Shown: positions 18,015 to 26,732, counted from the first letter of the stretch. The stretch is 64,000 nucleotides of DNA from an uncultured Lachnospiraceae bacterium (GCA_902778165.1 CACYWQ010000006.1:1-64000), one strand, 5' to 3'. Notes: a model not told the origin generated them from the letters alone. A program made the numbers and translations.

Positions 18015-18668
18015 ATGGAAGACAGGGAATTTGATCTCTGTATGAGCCGGATGGCGGATGGCGATAAGGATGCGCTTAAGGCCATATACGAAGCTTACAG
18101 GGCATATATATATCATTTCCTCTTAGGCATTCTTAAGTCCAAGGAGGACGCCGAAGACGTGGCGAGTGAGTTCTTCATTCGTCTGTGGAAAAACGCTGCC
18201 AAATATAAGTCCGGCAGCGGGCATAAGACCTATATAACAACGATTGCCCGCAATATGGCAATCGATTTCCTGCGCGCTAAAGGCAGGGAATCATTGATCG
18301 AAGATATTTTTCCACAAAAAAGTGATGACTCAGACGTATATATTACAGAGGACATGATCACGGCCGGAGTAAATACCGGCGGTATGGGTGTTATGGCGGG
18401 CTCTTCATCCGGAGACGGGGGTGGTGCCGGCTTAACAGGTGATGTCGCTTCGGCAGATGTGACGGCATCTGAGGCCATAGGCAAAGTGACCATGGAGGAG
18501 GCTTTATCCAAGCTTAAGCCCCCGGAACCTCAGATCATACATATGAAGTTTGCACTCGATATGACCTTTGCGGAGATAGCAGAGGTGCTTAAGATACCCA
18601 TGGGTACGGTTACATGGAAGTATCGTGAAGCGATCGGGAAGTTAAGGAGGTGCGGCTATGCCTTCTGA
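18015..18668 (+). CDS. ECF-type RNA polymerase sigma factor with glycine-rich linker
   Basis: Alternative sigma factor of 217 residues. Region 2 spans about residues 14-90 (LLGILKSKEDAEDVASEFF, ITTIARNMAIDFLR) and region 4 about 160-217 (MKFALDMTFAEIAEVLKIP, TVTWKYREAI). Between them is an unusually long linker of about 50 residues with a Gly/Ser-rich stretch near 118-145. The gene starts immediately after the MATE stop and its end overlaps the start of the next gene, a membrane protein likely to be its anti-sigma factor. The targets probably include this locus, as is common for ECF factors, but no promoter motif was tested. Confidence 0.88.
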   Translation: MEDREFDLCMSRMADGDKDALKAIYEAYRAYIYHFLLGILKSKEDAEDVASEFFIRLWKNAAKYKSGSGHKTYITTIARNMAIDFLRAKGRESLIEDIFPQKSDDSDVYITEDMITAGVNTGGMGVMAGSSSGDGGGAGLTGDVASADVTASEAIGKVTMEEALSKLKPPEPQIIHMKFALDMTFAEIAEVLKIPMGTVTWKYREAIGKLRRCGYAF

Positions 18669-19632
18669 TTTTGAGAGAGAATACAAAGATTATATAGAGA
18701 ACAGCACACCTGACTTCTGGGATAAGATCGAAGCGGGGATTGCAGACAGTGCAAGCGCGCAGTCTGAGAGTGTAACAGAGCCTGTTGTCACAGATGCACA
18801 GAGTGTAGGTGCGAAGAGTACAGGTGAGCAGAGCACAGAAGCCACAAGTTATGTTAACCGAGACAAGAAGGTGATCCGCTTGGGAGTATTTGCCAAGAGA
18901 GCAGGACAGATTGCAGCAGCGATAGCTCTGGTATTTGTGGCATATACTCTTGTGCAGGTACTTGCCAAGGGTGGTATGAAGTCGGCTTCTCCAACGATGT
19001 CTGAGAGTGCGGCACCTGCGGCAGCAGCAGAAGCGCCTGCAGAGGCTATGGCAGAAGCAGCAGAGGCACCTGTTGATTATGAGGCGGCTGAGCCCATGGC
19101 GGAAGCGGTAGAGGAAGCAGTTGATTCGGCTACGGATGATATGGCAGCCATGACAGAAGAAGCGGAGGCGCCGGCAGCTATGAATGAGGCCGCAACAGAC
19201 AACGCGGCAGTTGCAGGCAGCGCGGAAGCTTCGGATAGTCCTGCAACTTTGGAGGGCGATTCAAATTCGCAGCGCTTGGATAAAGAGAATAAGAAAGATG
19301 CCGCTTCACTTGGTGCAGATAAGGAATATAAGTCAGGAGCCAAGCTGCAGGTGATAGAGTCGGCAGTTCTTAAAGAGATGATCGAACTGCCACCTAATGA
19401 GAAGACTAATTCATCTTCGGGCGAGCAGTACAAGTATGGGCTGACATTTGTGTCCGGCGATGAGTCGATCAAGTGTGTATTCACTGAGGCTGATGTCAAG
19501 CGCTTCGCAGAGCAGGGTATACATCTTAAGAAGGGTGAATCCTACGAGATATTTGTAGAGTCCAGAGGAGATTACAGAGAGAACTTCACTTCATATCCTT
19601 ATTTGCTTAAGTCGATCGAGACTGAAGAGTAA
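18658..19632 (+). CDS. Putative anti-sigma factor, single-pass membrane protein with Ala/Glu linker
   Basis: A 324-residue protein with a cytoplasmic N terminus (YKDYIENSTPDFWDKIEAGI), one membrane helix at about residues 82-102, a long Ala/Glu/Pro-rich extracellular stalk (about 115-205) and a folded C-terminal domain of about 100 residues. The start lies 11 bases inside the sigma-factor gene with a strong AAGGAGG site, the usual coupling for sigma/anti-sigma pairs. No zinc-binding ZAS motif (HxxxCxxC) is visible, so membership of a known anti-sigma class is not shown. The terminator-like hairpin at 19661-19705 ends the unit. Confidence 0.65.
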   Translation: MPSDFEREYKDYIENSTPDFWDKIEAGIADSASAQSESVTEPVVTDAQSVGAKSTGEQSTEATSYVNRDKKVIRLGVFAKRAGQIAAAIALVFVAYTLVQVLAKGGMKSASPTMSESAAPAAAAEAPAEAMAEAAEAPVDYEAAEPMAEAVEEAVDSATDDMAAMTEEAEAPAAMNEAATDNAAVAGSAEASDSPATLEGDSNSQRLDKENKKDAASLGADKEYKSGAKLQVIESAVLKEMIELPPNEKTNSSSGEQYKYGLTFVSGDESIKCVFTEADVKRFAEQGIHLKKGESYEIFVESRGDYRENFTSYPYLLKSIETEE

Positions 19633-19660
19633 TAATATTTGTTGTTTGTAATTTGTAACG

Positions 19661-19705
19661 AAACTACGGAACTTTTGGCTGATTTGGCCGTTTGTTCCGT
19701 AGTTT
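19661..19705 (+). terminator. Rho-independent terminator after the sigma/anti-sigma genes (repeat hairpin A1)
   Basis: Perfect 12-bp stem AAACTACGGAAC / GTTCCGTAGTTT (19661-19672 / 19694-19705) followed by TTT, with a small GGC/GCC inner hairpin in the loop. The arms belong to the ACGGAA/TTCCGT repeat family. Read on the minus strand, it matches hairpin A4 at 19887. Confidence 0.75.
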
Positions 19706-19923
19706 TTTGCTTGCTCAGATTGCCATGTGGCATTGATTTACGGAACTATCAGCATTTTTCTCAAATACTTCCGTAAATTTTATTATTTCCTGTGTTATAT
19801 CCTATAGATAATTACGGAAGAAACAGGAAATTTAGGCAATAGTTCCGTAAAATTTCACTGTTGCATCTCTCGGACTTAATAATGACTACGGAAGAAACAG
19901 GGTAAATAGCCAAAACTTCCGTA
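19661..19923. repeat. Cluster of four ACGGAA/TTCCGT palindromes (locus A)
   Basis: The 443-base gene-free region 19633-20075 holds four palindromes: A1 19661-19705, A2 19736-19778, A3 19812-19850 and A4 19887-19923. All have TACGGAA...TTCCGTA ends and 15-25-base centres. A1 and A2 are in the opposite orientation to A3 and A4: the minus strand of A2 resembles the second hairpins at 32495 and 44098, and the minus strand of A1 resembles A4. The rest (19924-20075) is AT-rich and leads to the ribosome site GGGAGG of the next gene; I see no gene in it. Confidence 0.8.
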
Positions 19924-20075
19924 AATATCGCCATCACAGCGATATTTATAAATAAATCAAAAAAAATTTAAAAATTCCCCATAAAAAATTATAAGCTCCC
20001 ACGTATATATTACAGATACAGCAAACAAGGCAAAAAGCCAAGGCAGATACATAGGATAGTTAGGGAGGAAAAATT

Positions 20076-21869
20076 ATGTTAAAGAAGAATCTTGTAGCTA
20101 AAAGAGGAATGGTAATGATGATCGCGCTTTCTATTGCGCTTACATCAGTAACGGGATGCGGTAAGAGTAACACGGTGGCAACGGCTGATTATTCGACAGC
20201 CACAGAATCCCCTGCAACAGCGCCGGAGTCGCCTGCAGTGGATTACTCATATGTGGAGAGTGAGCCTATGGCAGAGGCTCCGGCAGATGCATATGAATAT
20301 ACAGAACAGAGTTCTGACTCAGCATCGGCTTCAAATAATTACGCAGAATCTGCCAAGCAGTCACTCGGAGCAACAGCCGAGGCAGCAACCAAATATGGCG
20401 GCGGATATTATGATTCATATAATAATTACGGATATTCGGATTATAACCACAATAACGAAGAATACCATAAGGAAGAGGAGAACGGTTTCTCAATCGTAAG
20501 CGTAGAACCCCTCTCAACATTCTCAGCGGATGTGGATACGGCATCTTATGCCAATGTAAGAAGAATGATAATGGATGGCTATTCACTTGATATGATAGAT
20601 CCCGATGCAGTAAGACCTGAGGAGTTCATTAACTATTTCTCATATGACCTTAAGGCTCCAAGGAAGGGCGAGAAGTTCGGCCTTAGTGCAGAAGTAGCTG
20701 AGTGTCCATGGAATGAAGATCACTCACTTATGATGGTCGGAATGACAACCAAGCCCATTGAAAGAGATGAGAGCAAGCCCACCAACCTCGTATTCTTAAT
20801 AGATGTTTCAGGCTCAATGTTTGGTGATGACAAACTCGGATTATTACAGAAGTCTTTCTGTGAACTTGTAGATGAACTTAATGAAAATGACAGAGTATCA
20901 GTTGTAACATATGCAAGCGGTGTCAGAACCGTGCTTGAGAGTGCAACCGGCGACCAGAAGAGAAAGATCAAGAAGGCCATCAACGGCCTTGAGGCAGGGG
21001 GTTCAACAAATGGTGAAGGCGGTCTTAAGATGGCCTATGAACTGGCTGAAGATAATTTTATAGATGAAGGCAACAACCGCGTTATCCTCGCAACAGACGG
21101 TGACCTTAACGTAGGTATATCAAGCGAAGAAGAACTTAAGAAGTTCATCGAGAAGAAGCGCAAGAGCGGAATCTATCTCTCAGTACTCGGATTCGGTTCA
21201 GGCAACCTTAAGGATAACAAGATGGAGACACTTGCTGACTACGGCAACGGCAATTACAACTACATCGATTCACTCATGGAGGCTAAGAAGGTCCTTGTTG
21301 AAGAAATGAGCTCAACTTTAGAGACAGTTGCGGATGATGTCAAGCTTCAGGTTGAATTCAACCCCGCATATGTTAATTCCTACAGACTAATAGGTTATGA
21401 GAACCGTATGCTTAAGGCAGCTGATTTTAACAATGATAAGAAGGATGCAGGCGAGATAGGTGCAGGACATTCCGTTATAGCACTCTATGAGATCATCTGG
21501 GCGGATGATGAAGGTGCGATTAATCTTAAGTACGGTAATAAGGGAAAAAACAAGAGTACTGACTTATTTGATGGCGAATATGCAACCCTCTCCGTAAGAT
21601 ACAAGGAGCCCGGTGAGAGTAAATCAGACCTTGTAAGTGTAGTAATAGATGAAGATGATTACACGGACCGTCCGAGTGATGATTTCATATTCGCATCAAG
21701 TGTTGCTGAATTTGCTCAGATCCTTGCAGACAGTGACAACAAGGGTGATGCAACACTTGCGGATGTTAAGCGCAGTATCAAGAAACTTGATCTGGATGAT
21801 GATGAGTATAAAGAAGAGTTCGCTTATCTTGTACAGACACTTATAGAGGACGAAAGACACAGTTTCTAA
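20076..21869 (+). CDS. VWA-domain lipoprotein (YfbK type)
   Basis: A 597-residue exported lipoprotein. A signal peptide ends at the lipobox TSVTGC (Cys near residue 28), then a low-complexity Ala/Ser/Tyr-rich region to about residue 150. The domain order follows: a von Willebrand-associated N-terminal domain (SVEPLSTFSADVDTASYANV), a VWA domain with MIDAS motif DVSGSM near residue 245 and ATDGDLNVG near 350, and a C-terminal DUF3520-like region (ADSDNKGDATLADVKRS). This is the YfbK architecture. In many bacteria YfbK-like genes neighbour an ECF sigma factor and a membrane anti-sigma gene, exactly as here, though the repeat cluster lies between. Function unknown; surface adhesion or envelope sensing is inferred. 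Confidence 0.88.
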   Translation: MLKKNLVAKRGMVMMIALSIALTSVTGCGKSNTVATADYSTATESPATAPESPAVDYSYVESEPMAEAPADAYEYTEQSSDSASASNNYAESAKQSLGATAEAATKYGGGYYDSYNNYGYSDYNHNNEEYHKEEENGFSIVSVEPLSTFSADVDTASYANVRRMIMDGYSLDMIDPDAVRPEEFINYFSYDLKAPRKGEKFGLSAEVAECPWNEDHSLMMVGMTTKPIERDESKPTNLVFLIDVSGSMFGDDKLGLLQKSFCELVDELNENDRVSVVTYASGVRTVLESATGDQKRKIKKAINGLEAGGSTNGEGGLKMAYELAEDNFIDEGNNRVILATDGDLNVGISSEEELKKFIEKKRKSGIYLSVLGFGSGNLKDNKMETLADYGNGNYNYIDSLMEAKKVLVEEMSSTLETVADDVKLQVEFNPAYVNSYRLIGYENRMLKAADFNNDKKDAGEIGAGHSVIALYEIIWADDEGAINLKYGNKGKNKSTDLFDGEYATLSVRYKEPGESKSDLVSVVIDEDDYTDRPSDDFIFASSVAEFAQILADSDNKGDATLADVKRSIKKLDLDDDEYKEEFAYLVQTLIEDERHSF

Positions 21870-21923
21870 GTTTTTAGATAAATAAGCATACCCTATACCA
21901 CTGACCCACTTTCCACAAAAGCC

Positions 21924-21952
21924 TTGACTGGATTCGCAAATTTGCGGAAAAT
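21924..21952 (+). promoter_or_regulatory. Possible promoter with internal palindrome upstream of the araC-type gene
   Basis: TTGACT (21924-21929) with a perfect 12-bp palindrome CGCAAATTTGCG (21935-21946) where the spacer would be, and a poor -10 (GAAAAT, 21947-21952). The palindrome could be an operator; the promoter call is weak. Confidence 0.3.
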
Positions 21953-22006
21953 AGATGTTAAGATGACATCCGATCCGCGTCATATGCGATGAAAGGATAG
22001 GCTTTT

Positions 22007-22885
22007 ATGGATTACAGCAATTACGAGACATACGGGTTTGACAGCGTAAGCGCTTTTAACATGTCTACCGGATATAAAGAGAGAAGCTATCAGATGCATT
22101 GGCATTCATACGGCGAGATACTCTTGGTAGGTCCCGGCAAGACCAATATATTTAAGGTCAATCAGGAGACTTATGATCTTATTCCCGGGGATTTTGTGTT
22201 AATATGGCCTATGGAGATGCATGCGATCGTGGATGCGGACAGAGAGAAGTCGCTTGTGATCCAGTTCAGTCACGCGTTTATGAATTCGCTTTTTGATCTT
22301 CAGAGGATCATGCATTTCTACAGGAATCTTCATGTGCTGTGTGTAAATGCCCATCCTGAGCTTGTGCATGAATTACAGGAGATTGCATATAAGATGAAAG
22401 ATGTGTTCTTCTCTGAGGGAGCGGACCGTGAACTTAAGTGTTGCATGTTGCTTATGGAATTTATGATGGTGCTTGATGAGCACAGGAATGAATTCGCTCC
22501 GGAACTTGAGGCGGATGGACGCAGCGGTTATACGGATGACATTATGCATCGTATGATAGGGGTCACGGATTACATCAAGAATAATCTTACGGCCGATGAT
22601 CTGTCCCAGGGTGCCATGGCAGAGAGAGCCGGTATAAGTAAGGATTATTTCTCGAGGATGTTTAAGAATGTCACGGGCTTAAATTACAGCAAGTGGCTTA
22701 ATATGATTAGGCTTGAGAAAGCGACGGAACTGCTTTCTTATGATGATATAACGCTTACGGAGATTGCAATGTTATCAGGCTTTCAAAGTATTCCCAGTTT
22801 TAACAGAGTTTTTCGCAGCGAGAAGGGGATGGCTCCGAGCGAGTACAGAGCGCTGTTTATAGGAGAAAATAAAGATGAGCATTGA
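22007..22885 (+). CDS. AraC family transcriptional regulator
   Basis: A 292-residue regulator with an N-terminal cupin-type sensing domain (MHWHSYGEILLVGPGK, PGDFVLIWPMEMHAI) and two C-terminal helix-turn-helix motifs: GAMAERAGISKDYFSRMFK near residue 205 and LTEIAMLSGFQSIPSFNRVF near 250. The architecture suits control by a small sugar or metabolite. The adjacent gene, whose start lies inside this one, is a broken aldo/keto reductase that was probably its co-transcribed partner. Its regulated target is therefore possibly lost. Confidence 0.92.
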   Translation: MDYSNYETYGFDSVSAFNMSTGYKERSYQMHWHSYGEILLVGPGKTNIFKVNQETYDLIPGDFVLIWPMEMHAIVDADREKSLVIQFSHAFMNSLFDLQRIMHFYRNLHVLCVNAHPELVHELQEIAYKMKDVFFSEGADRELKCCMLLMEFMMVLDEHRNEFAPELEADGRSGYTDDIMHRMIGVTDYIKNNLTADDLSQGAMAERAGISKDYFSRMFKNVTGLNYSKWLNMIRLEKATELLSYDDITLTEIAMLSGFQSIPSFNRVFRSEKGMAPSEYRALFIGENKDEH

Positions 22886-23224
22886 TTTAAGTGTTATGCC
22901 TAAACTTGGTTTCGGACTTATGCGTCTGCCGGAGAATGACGGCGTGATTGATCATGAGCAGGTATGCCGCAGATTGGATGTACGGCTTGTAAGTATTGTT
23001 GTGACGGATGTCCCATGAAGATCAGTATCCCTGATGTATTCAGAACTGTTAACACATTAAGACGATATCCCGATGACTGGAGATCTAAGAATTTCTATTC
23101 GGGTCTTATTCATCGAAGTGGCAAGGCATCTGACTGTATCGCATGCGGACAGTGCGAGAGAGTATGCCCTCAGCACCTTCCCATTATAGATCTGTTAAAG
23201 GAAGCGGCAGAGATACTGGATTGA
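22875..23224 (+). pseudogene. Collapsed aldo/keto reductase with C-terminal 4Fe-4S domain
   Basis: The N terminus of a 4Fe-4S aldo/keto reductase (MPKLGFGLMRLPENDGVIDH) is intact with a good AGGAG site and overlaps the araC stop, but after about 30 codons it runs out of frame and stops at 23018. From about 22964, in a different frame, the C-terminal ferredoxin part continues with CTACKYCCDGCPM and CIACGQCERVCP. Family members are about 370-390 residues, so an internal deletion of about 250 codons has fused the two ends near 22963. The cysteine motifs are undamaged, which suggests a recent event. The 86-residue ferredoxin-like remainder could still be translated from ATG 22964, but has no ribosome site. 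Confidence 0.85.
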
Positions 23225-23282
23225 TGCCTATGTTGGCATAGTAAATAGAGCATAATGATATATGAGCTTAGGAGGATATAAA

Positions 23283-24569
23283 ATGAGTGAAGTAACTAAT
23301 TTTAAATGCCCGTCGTGCGGAGCGAAGCTTACATTTAACGGTGAGAAGGGTGAGATGGCCTGTGAACACTGCGGCGCGAGCTTTACGATGGAGCAGGTCA
23401 AGGCTGCTGAAGAAGCCGAGAAGGAGAACGGCGCAGGTTCGTCTCTTTCATGGGAACATGTAAGTCAGGGAACGCTTACCGATGAAAGCGGCAAGATAAG
23501 AGGTTACGTATGTCCTTCATGTAATGCCGAGATGGTTGCAAGCGATCTTACAGCGGCTACGGAATGTCCGTATTGCGGCAATCCGTCCATTGTTGAGCAT
23601 TCTTTTGAGGGTGTATATAAGCCCGATGTTGTTGTGCCTTTTGCGGTTAATAAGGAGACGGCCAAGAGCAAACTTAAGGAATTCATTAAGGATAAGAAGC
23701 TTCTTCCCTCCAACTTCGCTAACGGTAACAGAATAGATAAGATCACTGGTCTGTATGTTCCGTTCTGGCTCTTCTCATGTCATGCCGACGGTTTCGTTAC
23801 ATTCGACTGCTATAAGGAGAAGAATTGGTCGGATGCCAAGGCTGAGTATACCAAGAAGGATTACTACAGTGTCAAAAGAACCGGTGAGATGGATTTTAAC
23901 AGAATTCCCGTGGATGCGGCTACGCAGATGGATGATGCGACAATGGATTCCCTTGAACCCTATGATATGAGTAAGGCGGTAGCCTATGATGCAGCATACT
24001 TCAGCGGATATCTGGCAGATAAATATGATGTTACAAGCAAGGATTCGGAGCCCAGAGCCAACGACAGAGTCCGCTCTACATTCGTAAGTAAGATGCAGGA
24101 GGCCGTTAAGGGATATGACAGTGTACTTAAGAAAGCCGAGAGCATTAATTTAACCGGCGGTAAGTCTGAATATGCAATGCTTCCGGTATGGATGATGTCG
24201 GGTAAGTTCGAGGGTAAGACCTATCACTTCGCTGTTAACGGTCAGACAGGTCGTATGGTAGGAGAATTGCCGGTAGATAAGAGTAAGTATTGGGCACAGA
24301 TATTTAAGGGAACGGCAGTATCGTTCATAATCTTAATGATCATTATGTTCTTCTTGGATCTCTTCGATGGAACCGGGGCTGCTATCTCCCTTGTTATCGC
24401 GCTTATTATCGCTTTTATCAGAGGTGCAATACTTAAGAGTTCTATGAAGAATATCTCCAAACGCACACAGGCCAACGAGTATATGGTCAAGGAATCGCTT
24501 AAGATGCGCAATCCGATAGACCGTTTCCTCTATACCAAGACTGAGCGCAGAGAGAAGACGCAGAACTAG
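23283..24569 (+). CDS. Zinc-ribbon protein with C-terminal membrane segments
   Basis: A 428-residue protein of unknown function. Two zinc ribbons occupy the N terminus: CPSCGAKLTF with CEHCGASF (about residues 8-35), and CPSCNAEM with CPYCGNPS (about 80-110). A central soluble domain is followed by one or two hydrophobic segments at about 345-385 and a basic tail. The start is ATG 23283 after GGAGGATATAAA. Such TFIIB-type zinc-ribbon proteins are common in Lachnospiraceae genomes but uncharacterised. The last 16 codons plus stop have a relic copy at 39017-39067, implying a lost paralogue. Confidence 0.85.
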   Translation: MSEVTNFKCPSCGAKLTFNGEKGEMACEHCGASFTMEQVKAAEEAEKENGAGSSLSWEHVSQGTLTDESGKIRGYVCPSCNAEMVASDLTAATECPYCGNPSIVEHSFEGVYKPDVVVPFAVNKETAKSKLKEFIKDKKLLPSNFANGNRIDKITGLYVPFWLFSCHADGFVTFDCYKEKNWSDAKAEYTKKDYYSVKRTGEMDFNRIPVDAATQMDDATMDSLEPYDMSKAVAYDAAYFSGYLADKYDVTSKDSEPRANDRVRSTFVSKMQEAVKGYDSVLKKAESINLTGGKSEYAMLPVWMMSGKFEGKTYHFAVNGQTGRMVGELPVDKSKYWAQIFKGTAVSFIILMIIMFFLDLFDGTGAAISLVIALIIAFIRGAILKSSMKNISKRTQANEYMVKESLKMRNPIDRFLYTKTERREKTQN

Positions 24570-24696
24570 TCAGATTATTGCCGTGGCAGACAAATAATAC
24601 TTTTTTTGGGCAAAAAACTACTCCTCTCGTGGAGGGGGGCACTCCAGAGGGGGTGCATTTGCACCCCTTAGGAAGATTAACTACCAATATAACTCG

Positions 24697-25116
24697 CTAT
24701 TCTATCGTGAAGCTTTCCGTCTTCAAATCACAATAGTATCTTCCGCCTTCAGCGGTAAACTTTAATACACAATAATCCGGATCAGTAACCCCTCCCTTAT
24801 AGAACATTGTGTCGCCTTTACGCCAGATCATATCTTTTGTCTCTTGATCAGTCAGCACTTCCATTTTGCCTTTCAGCATTACACCCACATACTTGATCAA
24901 ACCCTTATGATAGAAGTAAATACAGGCATTGGGGTTATTCATATACTGCTTTACTCTCATGGATGATGTGTTTGTCGAAAAATAAAAACTATGTAAGCCT
25001 TCCATCTTTCTCGGCTTCAGCATCGCTTTTACATTGGGAAATCCATCTTCATCAATAGAACATATAAAGGCAACATTCTGCTTTCTGATAAAACTCTCAA
25101 TAATACTATTATCCAT
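24697..25116 (-). CDS. Pyridoxamine 5'-phosphate oxidase-like flavoprotein
   Basis: A 139-residue PPOX/split-beta-barrel protein of the kind that binds FMN or F420. N-terminal FIRKQNVAFICSIDEDGFPNVKAM and SFYFSTNTSSMRVKQYMNNPNACIYFY match the general-stress-protein-26-like branch. True PdxH is longer and has other residues, so vitamin B6 synthesis is unlikely; a redox or detoxification role is inferred. First in position of a block of minus-strand accessory genes. A 37-base sequence just beyond its stop is repeated beyond the stop of the serine hydrolase. Confidence 0.85.
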   Translation of the reverse strand: MDNSIIESFIRKQNVAFICSIDEDGFPNVKAMLKPRKMEGLHSFYFSTNTSSMRVKQYMNNPNACIYFYHKGLIKYVGVMLKGKMEVLTDQETKDMIWRKGDTMFYKGGVTDPDYCVLKFTAEGGRYYCDLKTESFTIE

Positions 25117-25174
25117 AATGCTCCTCGTTTATGCTGGAATACAATCCTTACTACATCACATCAATAATGGATTA

Positions 25175-25690
25175 TCACAGTTTCCAAACACTTTTACTTA
25201 TTTCATATACTCCATCGTGATATTCTCCTTCTCCTTCAAAGAAGGTTTCAAATCTACACTTTTCCAAAACACGTCCTGAAGAAACATTTTCCAGGAGTCG
25301 AATGCCATATACTTCTTCAATCCCAACTCTTTTTGCCATAAGCGGAAGAAATGCCTTTACTGCTTCTGTTGCATAGCCCTTGCAAGTATATGCTTTTGCC
25401 ACATGATATCCTATTTCCCACTTGCCTTCTCCGATAGGAACAAGTTGAACATACCCTATATTTTTATCGTCGGCTTTCAGAATCACTGCATAGACCAGTG
25501 GACCATCCGTAGAACCATATTGAGACATCAAAAACTCCACCGTTTCTTTTGCATCTTCCAATGTTTCGAAGACTTCATCCGGTACGAATCTTCTTGTATC
25601 CTCATCCAAAGAATTCTTATGGATATCCATAGCCATATCCATAGTCATTTCGGAAATTATTAATCGTTCTGTTTCAACTAAAACGTTCAT
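25175..25690 (-). CDS. GNAT family N-acetyltransferase (RimJ/RimL type)
   Basis: A 171-residue acetyltransferase. N-terminal TERLIISEMT and the acetyl-CoA-binding region IGYHVAKAYTCKGYATEA (about residues 92-110) are characteristic; LLENVSSGRVLEKCRFE is the typical late motif (ENxxSxrvlek). Substrate cannot be inferred. It lies in the minus-strand accessory block, separated from the PPOX-like gene by 58 bases. Confidence 0.9.
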   Translation of the reverse strand: MNVLVETERLIISEMTMDMAMDIHKNSLDEDTRRFVPDEVFETLEDAKETVEFLMSQYGSTDGPLVYAVILKADDKNIGYVQLVPIGEGKWEIGYHVAKAYTCKGYATEAVKAFLPLMAKRVGIEEVYGIRLLENVSSGRVLEKCRFETFFEGEGEYHDGVYEISKSVWKL

Positions 25691-25748
25691 AGTATCTCCC
25701 TAAAATTGTTATTCTCTTATTTCATATAACTGGAATATAAAATCCCCA

Positions 25749-26687
25749 TTATCCCACGCTCAAAAGATTCATGACCATAGTCGTCATGATGTCTTTTTCC
25801 TTGGGATCAGACTCGGCTATCATGAGAGTGATAGCTACAAGAGCACCATCACTGATCACCTTATGTCCCTCTCTAAAAAGCGCATTATTCCTGTTTAGAA
25901 ATTCAAGGAATAAAGAAGCAGCGATTCGTTTGCAGCCGTCTGCAAAAGGATGATCTTTTATCATAAAATACAAAAGATTGGCAGCTTTCTCCTCTAAAGA
26001 AGGATAAACTTCACCACCAAATACATCCTGATATACAGCGGCCAGAATACCTTCAATCTTGCCCGGTTCCTTCTCAACTCCGAAGACATCTGATTTGAAG
26101 CTGTCCTCCATGCGGTCAACCATTGTGCGGCAGTCAACATAAGTTATCCTGTATATAGGCTGATTTCCTTCAGGCTTCTCCAGTGACTGATGATCATATT
26201 GGTCAAGTAATGTCAGAGCTTGAGTATAAAGGTTTACTGCCTTTAAAACCTCATCAGAGTCACCTTCAATGGCCGTAGCCAGCATCTTGGCCTGAATCTC
26301 TACAGTTTTTTGTAAGGCCTCGAGGCGTTTGTCATTAATGGCATAGCCTTTTATGATATAATCCTTCAAAACTTTATTGGCCCAGCGCCTGAACTCAATA
26401 CCCCTCCGAGACTTAACGCGGTAGCCGACGGAAATGATGACGTCGAGGCTATAAAATGCTACCGGTTTATCAGAATTTGCAATATGCAAAAAATGCATAT
26501 TGCTTTCTTTATCCACCTCTTCATCAAATGAGTTATTAATATGCCTTGATATTACAGATTGGTCTCTGTCGAAAAGTTCAACCATCTGAGTCTGTGAAAG
26601 CCAAACGGTTTCATTTTCAATAGGCACACTCAGTCTTATTTCTTTATCCTCAGTTTCAAATAATACAATTTCATTTTCTTTAGCCAT
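25749..26687 (-). CDS. RhuM-Fic fusion protein with altered Fic motif
   Basis: A 312-residue two-domain protein. The N-terminal part (about 1-160) matches virulence protein RhuM: WLSQTQMVELFDRDQSVISRH and SVGYRVKSRRGIEFRRWAN. The C-terminal part is a Fic/Doc fold with HPFADGCKR at residues 246-254. Fic enzymes, mostly AMP- or phosphotransferases, need HPFx(D/E)GN(G/K)R; here the conserved Asn is Cys252, so activity is doubtful. I chose ATG 26687, six bases after AGGGGG; upstream in-frame starts lie in the next gene's end. Full-length RhuM-Fic fusions are found in mobile and defence-related regions, in keeping with this accessory block. Confidence 0.87.
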   Translation of the reverse strand: MAKENEIVLFETEDKEIRLSVPIENETVWLSQTQMVELFDRDQSVISRHINNSFDEEVDKESNMHFLHIANSDKPVAFYSLDVIISVGYRVKSRRGIEFRRWANKVLKDYIIKGYAINDKRLEALQKTVEIQAKMLATAIEGDSDEVLKAVNLYTQALTLLDQYDHQSLEKPEGNQPIYRITYVDCRTMVDRMEDSFKSDVFGVEKEPGKIEGILAAVYQDVFGGEVYPSLEEKAANLLYFMIKDHPFADGCKRIAASLFLEFLNRNNALFREGHKVISDGALVAITLMIAESDPKEKDIMTTMVMNLLSVG

Positions 26688-26732
26688 ATCCATCCCCCTT
26701 AGGAAGATTATCTTCCGATATAAACGACTATC
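26687..26732 (-). repeat. Short repeat and hairpin after the serine hydrolase stop
   Basis: CCCCTTAGGAAGATTA at about 26696-26711 followed by an ATATAA...CGACTAT stretch recurs, with a few changes, at about 24674-24711. In this copy GGAAGA-TTA-TCTTCC forms a perfect small hairpin. Both copies sit just beyond stop codons of minus-strand genes. Confidence 0.5.
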
